Assembly (NCBI GenBank): GCA_016935975.1
Contig: JAFGPX010000055.1
Span: 1-51,895 of the forward strand
Reading direction: 5' to 3'
Length of the DNA stretch: 51,895 nt
Origin: Deltaproteobacteria bacterium
GTDB taxonomy: Bacteria; Myxococcota_A; Polyangia; Fen-1088
Position 1 is the first letter of the stretch. Each line of letters opens with the position of its first letter. The notes under the pieces are model-generated. The model was not told the DNA's origin and did no database searches. It was given only the letters and a program-made list of their open reading frames with translations. This document shows positions 38,386 through 47,603 of the stretch, piece after piece. The position numbers and the translations under genes are program-made.

Positions 38386-39627
38386 GTGAACGACCTACGC
38401 CTCGGCTGGCGCAACCTGTGGCGCAACCCGACCCGGACGATCATCTCGGCCACGGCCATCACCCTGAGCTTCGCCGCCTTGCTGACCACCTTCGGCGTTT
38501 CCGACGCGAGCTATGACCAGATGCTCGATGCGGCGGTCAAGACCGCGGGCGGCAGCGTGCTCGTGCACGCGCGCGGTTGGCACAGAAGCCGCGCCGGCGA
38601 TCTGCTCCTCGAGGAGCCCGCGCGAATCGCCGCGATCGCGCACGAGCTGCCCTTCGTGCGCCACACGATTCCGCGGATCATCGTGCAAGGCTTGCTCTCC
38701 TCGCCGAGCGGGGCCGCGTCGGTGCGACTCTTGGGCGTGGACGCCAAGGCCGAGACGCCCCTCCTCGACCTGGCGCCCTTCGTTGCCGAGGGCTCCTTTC
38801 TGGCCGCACGCGACGCGGATCCCCTGGTCGTCGGCCACAAGCTCGCCGCGAAGCTCGGGCTCGAGCTCGGCGATCGCGCCGTCATCACCTGCGCCGATCC
38901 CAAAGGCGAGCTGGCCCGTGCCCTTTTTCACGTTTCCGGAATCCTGCGACCCAATTCCGGTCTCGACGAAGGCGTGGCCTTCACCTCGCTTCCGGCCGCC
39001 GCCCAGGTGGTGAACGCGGGCCGCCGCCGCACGGAGATCGGCCTGGTGCTGACCGACGACGCCAGACGCGACGAGGTGGCCCGCGCGCTGCGCGCCGAGC
39101 TGCAGCACAGCCGCTCTCCCGTCGAGGTCCTGACCTGGGACCAGGCCCTGCCGGAGCTCCTGGGCGCCATCCGTGCCGACAAATCCTTCGCCTGGCTCTT
39201 CGGGCTGGTGGTCTTCGTCATCATGGCGTTCGGCATCGCCAACACCTTCTTGATGTCGGTGCTCGAGCGCGTGCGCGAGCTGGGACTGCTGTCGGCCTTG
39301 GGGGTGACGCCGGCCCGCACCGCGCGCCTGGTGTTCGCCGAGACGGCGGTTCTCACGCTGTTTTCGGTCGCGCTCGGCTACCTAATCGCGCTTTCGCTGC
39401 ACTTCTATCTCAGTCGTTGGGGGATCGACTTGGCGGGACTGTCGGGCATGGAGGTGGAGATGGCCGGCGTGATGGTGCAAGACCTGCGCCTGCGCAGCGT
39501 CATCGATCCGGTGCGCTGGGTGGCGGGGGGCGCCGGCGTGGTCGCCATCGTCGTGCTCAGCGCGTGCTACCCCGCGCTCAGGGCCGCGCGGCTCGATCCG
39601 GTGCAAGCCATGCGGACCTACGAATAG
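38386..39627 (+). CDS. ABC permease 2 (LolC/E-MacB type)
   Basis: A 413-residue FtsX-family permease, a diverged partner of permease 1. The N-terminus is NDLRLGWRNLWRNPTRTIIS with TM1. The periplasmic domain carries RHTIPRIIVQGLLSS and VVGHKLAAKLGLELGDRAV. The coupling region is MSVLERVRELGLLSALGVTPARTARL. The GTG at 38386 has GGGGAGG 8 nt upstream; an in-frame GTG at 38380 overlaps the previous stop but sits too close to that site. The LolC/LolE-style heteromer is inferred from two non-identical permeases. Confidence 0.92.
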   Translation: MNDLRLGWRNLWRNPTRTIISATAITLSFAALLTTFGVSDASYDQMLDAAVKTAGGSVLVHARGWHRSRAGDLLLEEPARIAAIAHELPFVRHTIPRIIVQGLLSSPSGAASVRLLGVDAKAETPLLDLAPFVAEGSFLAARDADPLVVGHKLAAKLGLELGDRAVITCADPKGELARALFHVSGILRPNSGLDEGVAFTSLPAAAQVVNAGRRRTEIGLVLTDDARRDEVARALRAELQHSRSPVEVLTWDQALPELLGAIRADKSFAWLFGLVVFVIMAFGIANTFLMSVLERVRELGLLSALGVTPARTARLVFAETAVLTLFSVALGYLIALSLHFYLSRWGIDLAGLSGMEVEMAGVMVQDLRLRSVIDPVRWVAGGAGVVAIVVLSACYPALRAARLDPVQAMRTYE

Positions 39628-39640
39628 CAGAGGCCATACC

Positions 39641-40345
39641 ATGACGAGCGATGAAGCCATCGTCCGAACCGAAAAACTCTCGCGCATCTACCGGCAAGGC
39701 ACGGTCGAGGTGCACGCGCTACGCGCGGTGGACTTCGCCTGTCGGCGCGGCGAGTTCGTGGCGCTCGCCGGCCCCTCGGGCTCGGGCAAGTCGACCCTGC
39801 TCAACCAGCTCGGAACCCTCGACCCCCCGACCTCGGGCCGCGTCACCATTGCGGGGCGCGAGGTAACGAGGCTCGGGCGCGCGGCGGCCGCCCGCTTTCG
39901 CCTGGCGCACATCGGCTTTGTTTTCCAGGCCTTCAATCTCCTGCCCGTGCTCACCGCGTACGAAAACGCGGAATACACCCTGCTCCTGCAAGGCGTGTCT
40001 GCGGCGAAAAGGCGCGCCATCGTCCTGCCCCTGCTCGAGCGCGTCGGCCTGGGAGCCATGCAGCACCGCAGACCGCATGAGCTGTCGGGCGGCCAACAGC
40101 AACGGGTGGCCGTGGTGCGCGCCATCGCGCCCAAGCCGGCTTTCGTCCTCGCCGACGAGCCCACCGCGAACCTCGATAGCCAAAGCTCCGCGTCGCTGCT
40201 CGATCTCCTGGAGGATCTCAATCGCAGCGATGGCCTGACCTTGGTGCTCGCGTCCCACGATGCGCAAGTCATCGCGCGCGCGCGGCGCGTGGTGCGCTTG
40301 CGCGACGGAAGCATTGTGGGCGACGAGGAGCAGAGTCCGACTTGA
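39641..40345 (+). CDS. ABC ATPase (LolD-like)
   Basis: A 234-residue nucleotide-binding subunit. Walker A is GPSGSGKST, the Q-loop is FVFQAFNLLPVLTAYEN, the signature is LSGGQQQRVAVVRAI, Walker B is FVLADEPTANLD and the switch is LASHD. The pattern is the LolD/MacB class that works with FtsX-type permeases. The signature helix reads VVRAI rather than the usual IARAL. It ends overlapping the start of the barrel gene. Confidence 0.95.
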   Translation: MTSDEAIVRTEKLSRIYRQGTVEVHALRAVDFACRRGEFVALAGPSGSGKSTLLNQLGTLDPPTSGRVTIAGREVTRLGRAAAARFRLAHIGFVFQAFNLLPVLTAYENAEYTLLLQGVSAAKRRAIVLPLLERVGLGAMQHRRPHELSGGQQQRVAVVRAIAPKPAFVLADEPTANLDSQSSASLLDLLEDLNRSDGLTLVLASHDAQVIARARRVVRLRDGSIVGDEEQSPT

Positions 40346-41580
40346 TGCGCGCGCTTCTCGTGTCCGGGCTCGTGGTGGCGCTGGCCGCCGAAAGCAGCGC
40401 CCGCGCCGAGCAGAGCTTGCTCGACGCCGAGCACGGCGGCCTGGCGCTCGGCGGGTACGCGCTCACGCTGGGAGGCCTGCAGAGGCTCGACTTCGATCTC
40501 GGCCCCGGCGCGCCGGAGCCGCCGCCGGCCGATCACCTGGGACTGTCGGCCAGCGTGCTGCGCCTGGAGTGGAAAGCCGCTCTCGGAGAGCACGTCACGG
40601 CCGAACTGCATCAACGGGGCTTCCTACGCGTGAGCAGCGAAGCGCTCGGCGGCGAGAAGCTGGGTCTCGGCGCCAGCGCCGTTCCCCAGCGCACCGTGGA
40701 CCTGCGGAGCGTGGCCTACGACGACGAGCGCCTGCTGCTCGAACACGACGTCGATCGCCTGGCGGTGCACGCGGGGCTGGGCGACTTCGACGTGACCTTG
40801 GGGCGCCAGGCCATCACCTGGGGCCTCGCCGCGCTCTTCCGGGTGGCCGATCTGTGGACCACCTTCTCCCCCTTCGAGCTGGACACCTCGCAGAAGCGCG
40901 GCATCGACGCCCTTCGCCTGCTCTACTCGCACTCGCGCACGCTGGAGATCGAAGGCGTGGTGGCCGACCGGGGCACGCTGCGCGACCTGTCGGCAGGACT
41001 GCGCGTCGTCGGCTATTTCTCGTCGCTCGACGCCCATCTCGCCCTGGCCAAGCAGTGGCGCGAGATCATCGCCTTCGCCGGCGTCAGCGCCATCGCGGGC
41101 AGCTTCAAGCTGCGGGCCGAGGCCGCCGGGCCCTACGACCTCGACGGCGCCGAGCTTCTGCGACCGCGTGGCACGGCGGGCGTGGACTGGTTCCACGGCA
41201 GCGGGGCGGTGACCCTGGAAGCCCACTACAACGGGGCCGGTGTGGCGCATGCCGCGGACTACGTGGGGCACCTAACGACTTCGCCGGTCTTCGCGCGCGG
41301 CGAAAGCTACTTCCTCGGCCGTTGGTACGCCGGCGCCGCCGCCACGTGGAAGGTTTCGGAGCTGCTGCAAATCGCCGTCACGGCGCTAGGCAATCTCCGG
41401 GATCCGAGCGCGGTCCTCGCCGCGTCGGTGGCCTACCAGATCTCGCAGGAAACCTCGTTGTCGCTGGGCGCCTTCCAGGGCATCGGCAAGACCGCCATCA
41501 TTGCCGCCGCGCCCGAGATGCGGAGCGAGTTCGGCGCGATGGGTGGGCTCTACTACCTGTCGCTCTCGGCGTTCTTCTGA
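40345..41580 (+). CDS. Outer-membrane beta-barrel partner of the Lol-like operon
   Basis: A 411-residue protein. A signal peptide spans 1-20 (LLVSGLVVALAAESSARA). The rest has alternating amphipathic strands with repeated Gly/aromatic pairs (LEWKAALGEHVTAELHQRG, DFDVTLGRQAITWGLAA, YYLSLSAFF) and a C-terminal Phe, as expected for BAM insertion. DUF1302/porin-like in style, but I do not assign a family. Start ATG 40345 overlaps the ATPase stop; TTG 40342 is just upstream. Its place in the operon suggests that the final acceptor or exit of the transported molecule is at the outer membrane. Confidence 0.82.
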   Translation: MRALLVSGLVVALAAESSARAEQSLLDAEHGGLALGGYALTLGGLQRLDFDLGPGAPEPPPADHLGLSASVLRLEWKAALGEHVTAELHQRGFLRVSSEALGGEKLGLGASAVPQRTVDLRSVAYDDERLLLEHDVDRLAVHAGLGDFDVTLGRQAITWGLAALFRVADLWTTFSPFELDTSQKRGIDALRLLYSHSRTLEIEGVVADRGTLRDLSAGLRVVGYFSSLDAHLALAKQWREIIAFAGVSAIAGSFKLRAEAAGPYDLDGAELLRPRGTAGVDWFHGSGAVTLEAHYNGAGVAHAADYVGHLTTSPVFARGESYFLGRWYAGAAATWKVSELLQIAVTALGNLRDPSAVLAASVAYQISQETSLSLGAFQGIGKTAIIAAAPEMRSEFGAMGGLYYLSLSAFF

Positions 41581-41630
41581 GCCAGGCCCAGAAGTCACGC
41601 TGGCGCGAAATGCCACGGCAGTGGCGTTCT

Positions 41631-41659
41631 GTCTCGCCGGGGGCAGATTGCCACGTGAG
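41631..41659. promoter_or_regulatory. Upstream dyad H (gspC)
   Basis: Left arm GTCTCGCCGGGGGCA (41631-41645), spacer GAT, right arm TGCCACGTGAG (41649-41659). The core GGCA-N3-TGCC is perfect. It is centred 163 bp before the GG of the candidate -24 box, the longest spacing of the set. Confidence 0.5.
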
Positions 41660-41807
41660 CGTTTACCAGACTGCGTCGTCTCTGCAACGCAGCGGCCCAA
41701 CGTCGCCTTGTCCTGCGCCACCGCCCTCCTCGTCTCGGCCCTGGTCTCCGACGGTGCGGAGTCGTCGAGCTGCGGACGCGAGTCGACATGCCACCCTGGC
41801 CGAGCTA

Positions 41808-41824
41808 CTGGCCCCGATGTTGCT
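41808..41824 (+). promoter_or_regulatory. Candidate sigma-54 promoter of gspC
   Basis: CTGGCCCCGATGTTGCT: GG-N10-GC with TGGC and a perfect TTGCT. The predicted start site is about 41835, which leaves only about 4 nt before the likely GTG start. The leader length is therefore a weak point. Confidence 0.55.
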
Positions 41825-41838
41825 CCTGGCGAAACGCC

Positions 41839-42783
41839 GTGGTGGAAGCGCTCCTGGGAAAGTACCTATGGACGTTGGATGCGGCCGTGGTCTGTCTGTG
41901 CGCGACCCTCCTCGGCCTCTCGGCCTCGGGTCTGGTCGAATCTCGCTACCTCAGCTTGCCCCGCGTGCCGCGCGCCGCTCACGCGGCCCCCGTCTCCCCA
42001 CCTGCCGCCGCGCACGGCAAGCAGCCTGACGCCATCCTCCGTCGCAACATCTTCTGCTCCGCATGCCCACCCATCCTGCTGGACGGTGACGCGGATCCTT
42101 CGTCACAATCCGACGATGAGCCGGCCGATCCTCAGCCAACCTCCCTGCCGCTCAAGCTCGTCGCCGTGATGTTCTCGCCCTCGCCGGAGCAACAAAGCTG
42201 GAACATGGCCGTGATCCGCGACAACGACCACAAGACCATCGGCGCGTTCGGGGTCGGCGCCGAGATCCACCAGGCCACTCTGCTGTCGATTCTCGACACG
42301 CGGGTGTACCTCGACAACGCCGGCGCCATGGAGTTTCTCGATCTGCTGTCACCCCCCAAAGGCTCCCCGCCCCCGGCGCCCGCACCTCGTTCCACCCCAA
42401 GGCCCACGCCCCCGCGCGATGCGCTCACGCAGGCGCTCGATCGCGGCATCAAGAAGGTCGGCGAGCGACGGTACGAAGTGCAGAGGAGCACCCTCGAGTC
42501 GGTCATGGGCAACCTGTCTCTGCTGTCGAGATCGGCGCGCATCGTGCCTGTGCTTCGCGACGGCAAGGCCTACGGGTTCCGGTTGCATTCCGTTCGACCC
42601 AACGGTCCCTTCGCCAAAATCGGCTTGCGGAACGGCGACGTCATCGTATCCATCAACGGGCTAGAGATGACCACCCCCGAAAAGTCGCTCGAGGTCTACA
42701 GCAAGCTGAAATCGGCGAGTCACGTGGCGCTGGGCTTGGAGCGATCCGGGAAGAAGGTGTCGCAGGACTACACCATCCGGTGA
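41839..42783 (+). CDS. gspC: GspC-like type II secretion protein
   Basis: About 314 residues. A short cytoplasmic start VEALLGKYLW and one membrane helix (10-30) match the GspC N-terminus. The HR domain follows (RRNIFCS..., LKLVAVMFSPSPEQQSWNMAVIRD, VGAEIHQATLLSILDTRVYLDNAG). A Pro-rich linker leads to a C-terminal PDZ domain (YEVQRSTLESVM, GFRLHSVRPNGPFAKIGLRNGDVIVSINGLEM). GspC links the inner-membrane platform to secretin GspD. No other gsp gene is in the window, so it is an orphan. The start is GTG 41839 or 41842, chosen by family fit; no Shine-Dalgarno is seen. Confidence 0.85.
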   Translation: MVEALLGKYLWTLDAAVVCLCATLLGLSASGLVESRYLSLPRVPRAAHAAPVSPPAAAHGKQPDAILRRNIFCSACPPILLDGDADPSSQSDDEPADPQPTSLPLKLVAVMFSPSPEQQSWNMAVIRDNDHKTIGAFGVGAEIHQATLLSILDTRVYLDNAGAMEFLDLLSPPKGSPPPAPAPRSTPRPTPPRDALTQALDRGIKKVGERRYEVQRSTLESVMGNLSLLSRSARIVPVLRDGKAYGFRLHSVRPNGPFAKIGLRNGDVIVSINGLEMTTPEKSLEVYSKLKSASHVALGLERSGKKVSQDYTIR

Positions 42784-42928
42784 TCTCTCGGGATGGACCA
42801 CGCTTCAGACGGCCGCAGCCGCGAACGAAGAGCAGGGTAGCCAGGGTGCCAGACGCCGCCAGCGTGGTGGCGACTCCAGCGATACCTCTCCTTGGCCATG
42901 GCCGCCACCTGTCGCGAGCGAGGACTTG

Positions 42929-44047
42929 CTAGAAGAAGGTGTAGATGAGGGTCGCCTCGGTGACGGTGTCCACCTTGTCGGCGTAGGCCCAGGCATAGTG
43001 CGTGTCGGTCGGGAACACGGTGCCCGCCGGCGCCCCCTTGGGCACCGGCCGCGGCGCCGGATTCTGGTCGTACTTGACCGCGAAGCTGAAGCCGAAGCCG
43101 AGGCTCTTCCACAGGTTCGTGGTCAAGGCGAGCTTGCCGTTGATGCGCGTGTCCTTGAACGCCTTGACACCGACCGAGTCGTCGCTGGCGTTGATGGCCT
43201 TCTTTTCCTTGTTCAAGTTGAACAGGGCCTCGACGCTGGCGGTGATGCCGGTTTCCTTGCTGAGCGACAGGGTTTCGCCGACGAAGACGCGCGCCGAATG
43301 AATGGCGACGGGATCGAGGGCCTTGTCGGGCTGTTGCACGTAGCGCTCGTAGGAGAAGTCGTAGCCGAGCTCGGCCACGAGGAGGTTCCACTCGTCCTTG
43401 AGGAGCTGGCGGCTGTAGCCGAGCTGTCCGCCGCCGAAGAAGGTCTTGCCGGCCACCTTGTCCGCGGCCGCCAAGCCGCTGGCGAAGGCCGTGTTGTTCT
43501 CCGTGATGAAGCGATCGTAGCGGCCCTTGGCCGCCCAGTTGTTGCTGGTCACGGCCTCCTCGCGGTCGAGCGAGGTGATGGTCGGCTTGCTGGGATCGGT
43601 CGTCGAGTCCACGTTGGCGATCATCACGTTGGTCGTGCCGTAGGTCATGGCGCCCTCGAGCGCGACCTTGTTGTTGCCCTGCTTGCGCGAGCCGTTCACG
43701 CCGAAGGTGAAGCTCTTGGACTGCGCGTTCCCGGTGGCGACGAGCATGCCGCCCTTGCTCTGGGCCTTCCACTCGACCCCGTCGGCCGGCGGTGGCGGTG
43801 GGGGCGGTGGCGGCTCGGGGCACGGCGGGCATTCGCACTTGGGGCATGTGGGCGGCTCGGCCGGCGTGGCGGCCTCGGCGGCTGCGGCTGGCTTGCCGGC
43901 TTCGTCGGTGGACGCCGACGCCGCCGCCGTGTCCGCGGCCGGAGGCGGGGTTTCGTCCTGCGCGCGCGCGACGGCGGGCAGAACGACCAGCATCACGGCC
44001 AAAGCGACCGGCGCAAGAAACGCGATTCGTCTTGTTGGGGTTCGCAT
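42929..44047 (-). CDS. DUF481-type outer-membrane barrel
   Basis: A 372-residue exported protein. A signal peptide spans 1-29 (FLAPVALAVMLVVLPAVARAQ). An Ala/Pro-rich region has a Cys/Pro cluster, PTCPKCECPPCPEPPP, at ~70-85, then a DUF481 (YdiY-like) barrel: VEWKAQSKGGMLVATGNAQSKSF, NNWAAKGRYDRFI, YSRQLLKDEWNLLVAELGYDFSYERY, ending LIYTFF with the C-terminal Phe. The Cys/Pro head is unusual for DUF481 and may form disulfides. GGAGAG precedes the ATG. The gene lies 179 bp after the SPFH gene on the same strand and converges on gspC. Confidence 0.88.
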   Translation of the reverse strand: MRTPTRRIAFLAPVALAVMLVVLPAVARAQDETPPPAADTAAASASTDEAGKPAAAAEAATPAEPPTCPKCECPPCPEPPPPPPPPPADGVEWKAQSKGGMLVATGNAQSKSFTFGVNGSRKQGNNKVALEGAMTYGTTNVMIANVDSTTDPSKPTITSLDREEAVTSNNWAAKGRYDRFITENNTAFASGLAAADKVAGKTFFGGGQLGYSRQLLKDEWNLLVAELGYDFSYERYVQQPDKALDPVAIHSARVFVGETLSLSKETGITASVEALFNLNKEKKAINASDDSVGVKAFKDTRINGKLALTTNLWKSLGFGFSFAVKYDQNPAPRPVPKGAPAGTVFPTDTHYAWAYADKVDTVTEATLIYTFF

Positions 44048-44226
44048 GCTGTCTCTCCAGGACTGTAGGTTGGGGCATCTTGCGTCAGGCTGGCGGTCTG
44101 TGCAAGGTGTGGCGCGAAAGGCTGGAGGGCACGGAGAAAGAGCAATACGCGGAGAAAGCACGGGCAGCCTTGCCTGGTCGCACTCCCCGTTGCTCCCTGT
44201 CCTTCCCTATGTGGCCGGCATTGGGG

Positions 44227-45222
44227 CTAGAGCTGCGCGAGGATTTCTCTCTTCTTGGCCTCGTACTCCGCCTGCGTGATCAACTTCTGGTCATAGAGCG
44301 CCTTGAGCTTCGCCAGCTTGGCGGCCGCGTCGTCGGGCGGCGCCGCAGCCGCCGCGGCGCCGGCCACCTGCGGCGCCACGGCGCCGGCCATGCCCATACC
44401 CACGGCCATGGCCATGCCCACGCCGCCCGCGCCTGGATTCTTGGCGGCGTCGCGCAGGGCCGCGAGCTGCTGCAGTTGGGCATAGCTCACCCCCGCGGCG
44501 CTCGCCGCCTGCGCCTCGGCGCTGATGTCGGCGATGCGGTTGATCCGGCGCATCGTATCTTCGTCGAAGCTGGTGCCCTGGATGCGGAAGTCCTCCAGGA
44601 GAAAGCCGAGCTTCGTGAACTCCTGTTTGAGCTTGTCGGACAGCGCGGCCGCGATCTCCTCGCGGTTGGGATCGATCTGGGTATAGGTGTAGCCCGCCTC
44701 GGCGAAGAAGTCGGTCAAGGGCTGCACCAGACGCGCGTTGATGGGTTCGCGAATGCTCTCGACCCGAAACACCTGCGCGCCGCCCACGACCTGCAGGAAG
44801 AAGCCGCGCCCGTCGACGATGCGCATCGAGTAGTTGCCGAAGGCGCGCAGGCCGACGGGGAACTTGTACTGCGGATCCTCGTACTTGATGAGAGACTCCG
44901 TGCCCCACTTGAGATTGAGCAGCTTGGCCGTGCGGTAGAAGTAGATGCCGACCTTGTGCTCGCTCTTGAAGGCTTGCATGAACTTGCGCAGGGTCGTGAA
45001 GAACGGGATGTTGGCGGTCTTGATCTCGTAGAGGCCCTCTTGGGAATAGACCGCCTCGACGCGACCTTCGTACACGAAGACGCACCCCTGCCCAGGTCCC
45101 ACGATGAGCTTGGAGGCGTTCTTGATTTCGTCGCCGTTGTCGGTCCAGCACTGGAACAACACCTCGGGATCGGGATCTTCCCATTGAATGACGGAGCGTA
45201 GTTGACGGACGATGAAACTCAT
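44227..45222 (-). CDS. SPFH-SHOCT membrane-associated protein (YdjI-like)
   Basis: A 331-residue protein without signal peptide. The SPFH-type domain of the virion-core/YdjI kind spans ~20-235 (ASKLIVGPGQGCVFVYEGRVE, GLYEIKTANIPFFTTLR, VGLRAFGNYSMRIVD). An Ala/Gly/Met-rich low-complexity stretch follows (~255-300, AMAVGMGMAGAVAPQ). A C-terminal SHOCT motif ends the protein (KLAKLKALYDQKLITQAEYEAKKREILAQL, of which the key residues are L..LYDQKLIT..EYE..K..IL). In Bacillus such proteins respond to membrane stress. A strong AAGGAGG lies 6 nt before the ATG. Confidence 0.88.
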   Translation of the reverse strand: MSFIVRQLRSVIQWEDPDPEVLFQCWTDNGDEIKNASKLIVGPGQGCVFVYEGRVEAVYSQEGLYEIKTANIPFFTTLRKFMQAFKSEHKVGIYFYRTAKLLNLKWGTESLIKYEDPQYKFPVGLRAFGNYSMRIVDGRGFFLQVVGGAQVFRVESIREPINARLVQPLTDFFAEAGYTYTQIDPNREEIAAALSDKLKQEFTKLGFLLEDFRIQGTSFDEDTMRRINRIADISAEAQAASAAGVSYAQLQQLAALRDAAKNPGAGGVGMAMAVGMGMAGAVAPQVAGAAAAAAPPDDAAAKLAKLKALYDQKLITQAEYEAKKREILAQL

Positions 45223-45470
45223 GCACGGCCTCCTTGACGCGGGTTCGAGCGCGGTTCGGGAACGACTTCTGGCGATTGTACTCCAGACGGTGCCGGCCGC
45301 GGGGCCACGTCGACGAAGCCGCGTGCGTTGGGCCCGGGCGGCTCCCCCTTGTCGGCCGGGCTCCCGACTTGCGCAAGCGGCTTGCGCTGCTCGCCGCGCC
45401 CGCCGGGACCGGTGTCGCGACGAAGCTGGCTCACAGGAGTCGCTCGCTAGAGTCGATGGTATGATGAGCC

Positions 45471-47603
45471 GTGCGTCGCTCTCTCCTCGGGCTCCTCGCC
45501 GCATCGGTCGTGCTGCGCACGGCACAGGCAGAAGCGACCGAGGCTTGCGGCGACGAGAACTTGCTGGCCGGACGGCAACCCACGCACTGGTTGGACGTGT
45601 ACCGGCCCGAGATGATGACCGACGGAATCGGCGCCCGGGACGGGGATCCCGAGATGGGCTCGCGCTCCGCCGTGCTCGGGTCGGACGCGGCCAACTTGGA
45701 GTGGGATTTGGGCGCCCAGCGGCGCGTAACCGCGGTGCTGCTGCAGGCCGGCGCCAGTGCCCGCTACCGCATCGAGCTCTCGCCGGATGGCCAAGCCTGG
45801 TCCCCGCTCGTCGAAGCCGCGCCACTGGGCGGCCCCGGGCTGCGCACCCGCGTCGCCAAGCGCCTTGGCGGCCGCGGGCGCTACCTTCGCCTCTCCGCCC
45901 GGGGCCAAAGCCGGGCGCGCGCCGTGGCCGAGCTGCAGATCTTCTGTCGTCCCCCGGCCGCGCCGCCCTTGCGGATTCGCGCCGCCGAGACGCTCTCCAC
46001 GCCGGAAGCGGCGGCCCTGGCGCAGGCCTGGCGCGGCCTTGTCCTGCTCCTACCCGCGGGCCTGGCCCTGCTCCTGCTCCTGTCGCACCGGCCTTCGCCG
46101 ACCCGTGATCGGCTCTGCCTCGCGGCTGCGGCCGGGGCTTGCCTGGTGGCCCTGACCTTCGCGGCTTCCGACTTGACGCTGGGGGCGGCGGCCACCTGGG
46201 GTGGCATCGCGGCAGGCGCAGCGGCGCTGGTGGCCTTGTTCCGGCCAAGGCGCGGGACTGCCCCGGCACCGCCGCGCCTGCGCTGCATGTCGGCTGCCTT
46301 GCTGGTCGGCCTGGCCGCCATGGCCTACTCGAACTACGGCCGTTTCGCCGGCTACTGGTCCGTTCACTACCACGATGTCTTGCACTACCTGCTCGGCGCG
46401 AAGTACGCCCCCGAGCTGCGCTACGACGGCCTCTATGCGTGCCTGCTCGAGGCCAACGCCGGCCAGCGGCGCTGGACGAGCGTGATGCCCGCTGCGGTAC
46501 GCGATCTGCGCGACGGCCGCATGGTCCGGACCGCGGAGACGCTGGCGCGCCGGCCGTGCCGCGAGCGCTTCACGGCCGAACGCTGGCAGGCGTTCGGCCA
46601 AGACGCGGCCTTCTTCACGGGGCAGCTCTCACCGGCCGGGTGGGTCGCGGTCTTCGCCGACCACGGCTACAACGCCACGCCGGTCTGGACATGGCTGTGG
46701 CGGCCCCTTTTCGGTGCCAAGACGGCGTCGATCCGCCAGCTCGAGAGGCTGGCCCACGTCGACGAGGCGGCCTGTCTCGCGATGGGACTGCTGGCGATCT
46801 GGGCCTGGGGGCCCGCAGGCGCGGCGGCGGCCCTGCTTTTCGGGCTGGGGTGGCCGTGGACCTATCTATGGACCGGGGGCGGCGTTGGGCGCTCCCTGTG
46901 GCTCGTGGGTCTCGTGGCCGGCCTGGCGTGCGCCGCCCGCCGCCGGTTCACGATCGCCGGCGTCGCCCTCGGTTTCTCCTCGGCCGTGCAGCTCTTTCCC
47001 ACCCTGATTCTGGCTGGCCCGCTGTGGCTGGCCTGGCGACGCACGGGAGGCGCGGACTTCGCAATGGCCCGACGGATGGTTTTGGCCGCCTCTGTCGCCG
47101 GCTCGGCCCTGGTTCTGCTTTCGTTCCAGACGGCCGGGCCATCGCTCTGGGTGGATTTCGCGCGCAACACCGCTCGGCATCTCGCCTCGGATTCCGTGAA
47201 CCGTATCGGCTCCTCGGTGGTCGCGACCGGCTTCGGTCTGCCCCGGCAGTTTGGGTGGTGCCTGTCGGCTGCGACCCTCGCCGTCTGGGCCTGGGCGGCG
47301 TCGCGAGCCGGCGACGTCGCTCGCTTGCTCTCGTTGGCGGTGCTGGTGCCGGTCTTCGCCCTGCGCCTGTCGAGCTACTACCTGGCTGTGGTGGTCGGCC
47401 TGGCGCCCTTGCTCGACAGCCCCGGCCGCGTCGGAGCGGCCCTGCTGACCCTGCTCGCGGTGCCGCAGCTTCTGGCGTGGACCACGCGCGGCGTTCCCGG
47501 CCCGGGGGGCTACGCGTGGATGTCGGCCGCCATCGTCGCATGCGGCGTCGTTTTGTGCGTGCTCGAGGCACGGCGCCCGCGGAAAGTCGATCGCGATGGG
47601 TGA
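45471..47603 (+). CDS. GT-C-type polytopic membrane protein with discoidin-like N-domain
   Basis: A 710-residue protein. A signal-like start (RRSLLGLLAASVVLRTAQA) precedes a discoidin/F5-8C-like domain (~25-160; LEWDLGAQRRVTAVLLQAG, YRIELSPDGQAWSPL, RGRYLRLSARG). Ten or more hydrophobic helices then fill the rest, with a long extracytoplasmic loop around 285-410 containing YWSVHYHDVLHYLLGAKYA, where HYHD stands in the usual place of a GT-C acidic motif. A lipid-linked sugar transferase role is inferred. The start is GTG 45471. Overlaps the next gene by 8 nt (ATGGGTGA). Confidence 0.75.
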   Translation: MRRSLLGLLAASVVLRTAQAEATEACGDENLLAGRQPTHWLDVYRPEMMTDGIGARDGDPEMGSRSAVLGSDAANLEWDLGAQRRVTAVLLQAGASARYRIELSPDGQAWSPLVEAAPLGGPGLRTRVAKRLGGRGRYLRLSARGQSRARAVAELQIFCRPPAAPPLRIRAAETLSTPEAAALAQAWRGLVLLLPAGLALLLLLSHRPSPTRDRLCLAAAAGACLVALTFAASDLTLGAAATWGGIAAGAAALVALFRPRRGTAPAPPRLRCMSAALLVGLAAMAYSNYGRFAGYWSVHYHDVLHYLLGAKYAPELRYDGLYACLLEANAGQRRWTSVMPAAVRDLRDGRMVRTAETLARRPCRERFTAERWQAFGQDAAFFTGQLSPAGWVAVFADHGYNATPVWTWLWRPLFGAKTASIRQLERLAHVDEAACLAMGLLAIWAWGPAGAAAALLFGLGWPWTYLWTGGGVGRSLWLVGLVAGLACAARRRFTIAGVALGFSSAVQLFPTLILAGPLWLAWRRTGGADFAMARRMVLAASVAGSALVLLSFQTAGPSLWVDFARNTARHLASDSVNRIGSSVVATGFGLPRQFGWCLSAATLAVWAWAASRAGDVARLLSLAVLVPVFALRLSSYYLAVVVGLAPLLDSPGRVGAALLTLLAVPQLLAWTTRGVPGPGGYAWMSAAIVACGVVLCVLEARRPRKVDRDG

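Noticed and set aside
42784-42928. Imperfect inverted repeat CGCCGCCA/TGGTGGCG between gspC and the DUF481 gene
   Set aside because: It has a mismatch and no T tract. It could be a weak terminator but is not distinguishable from background GC pairing.
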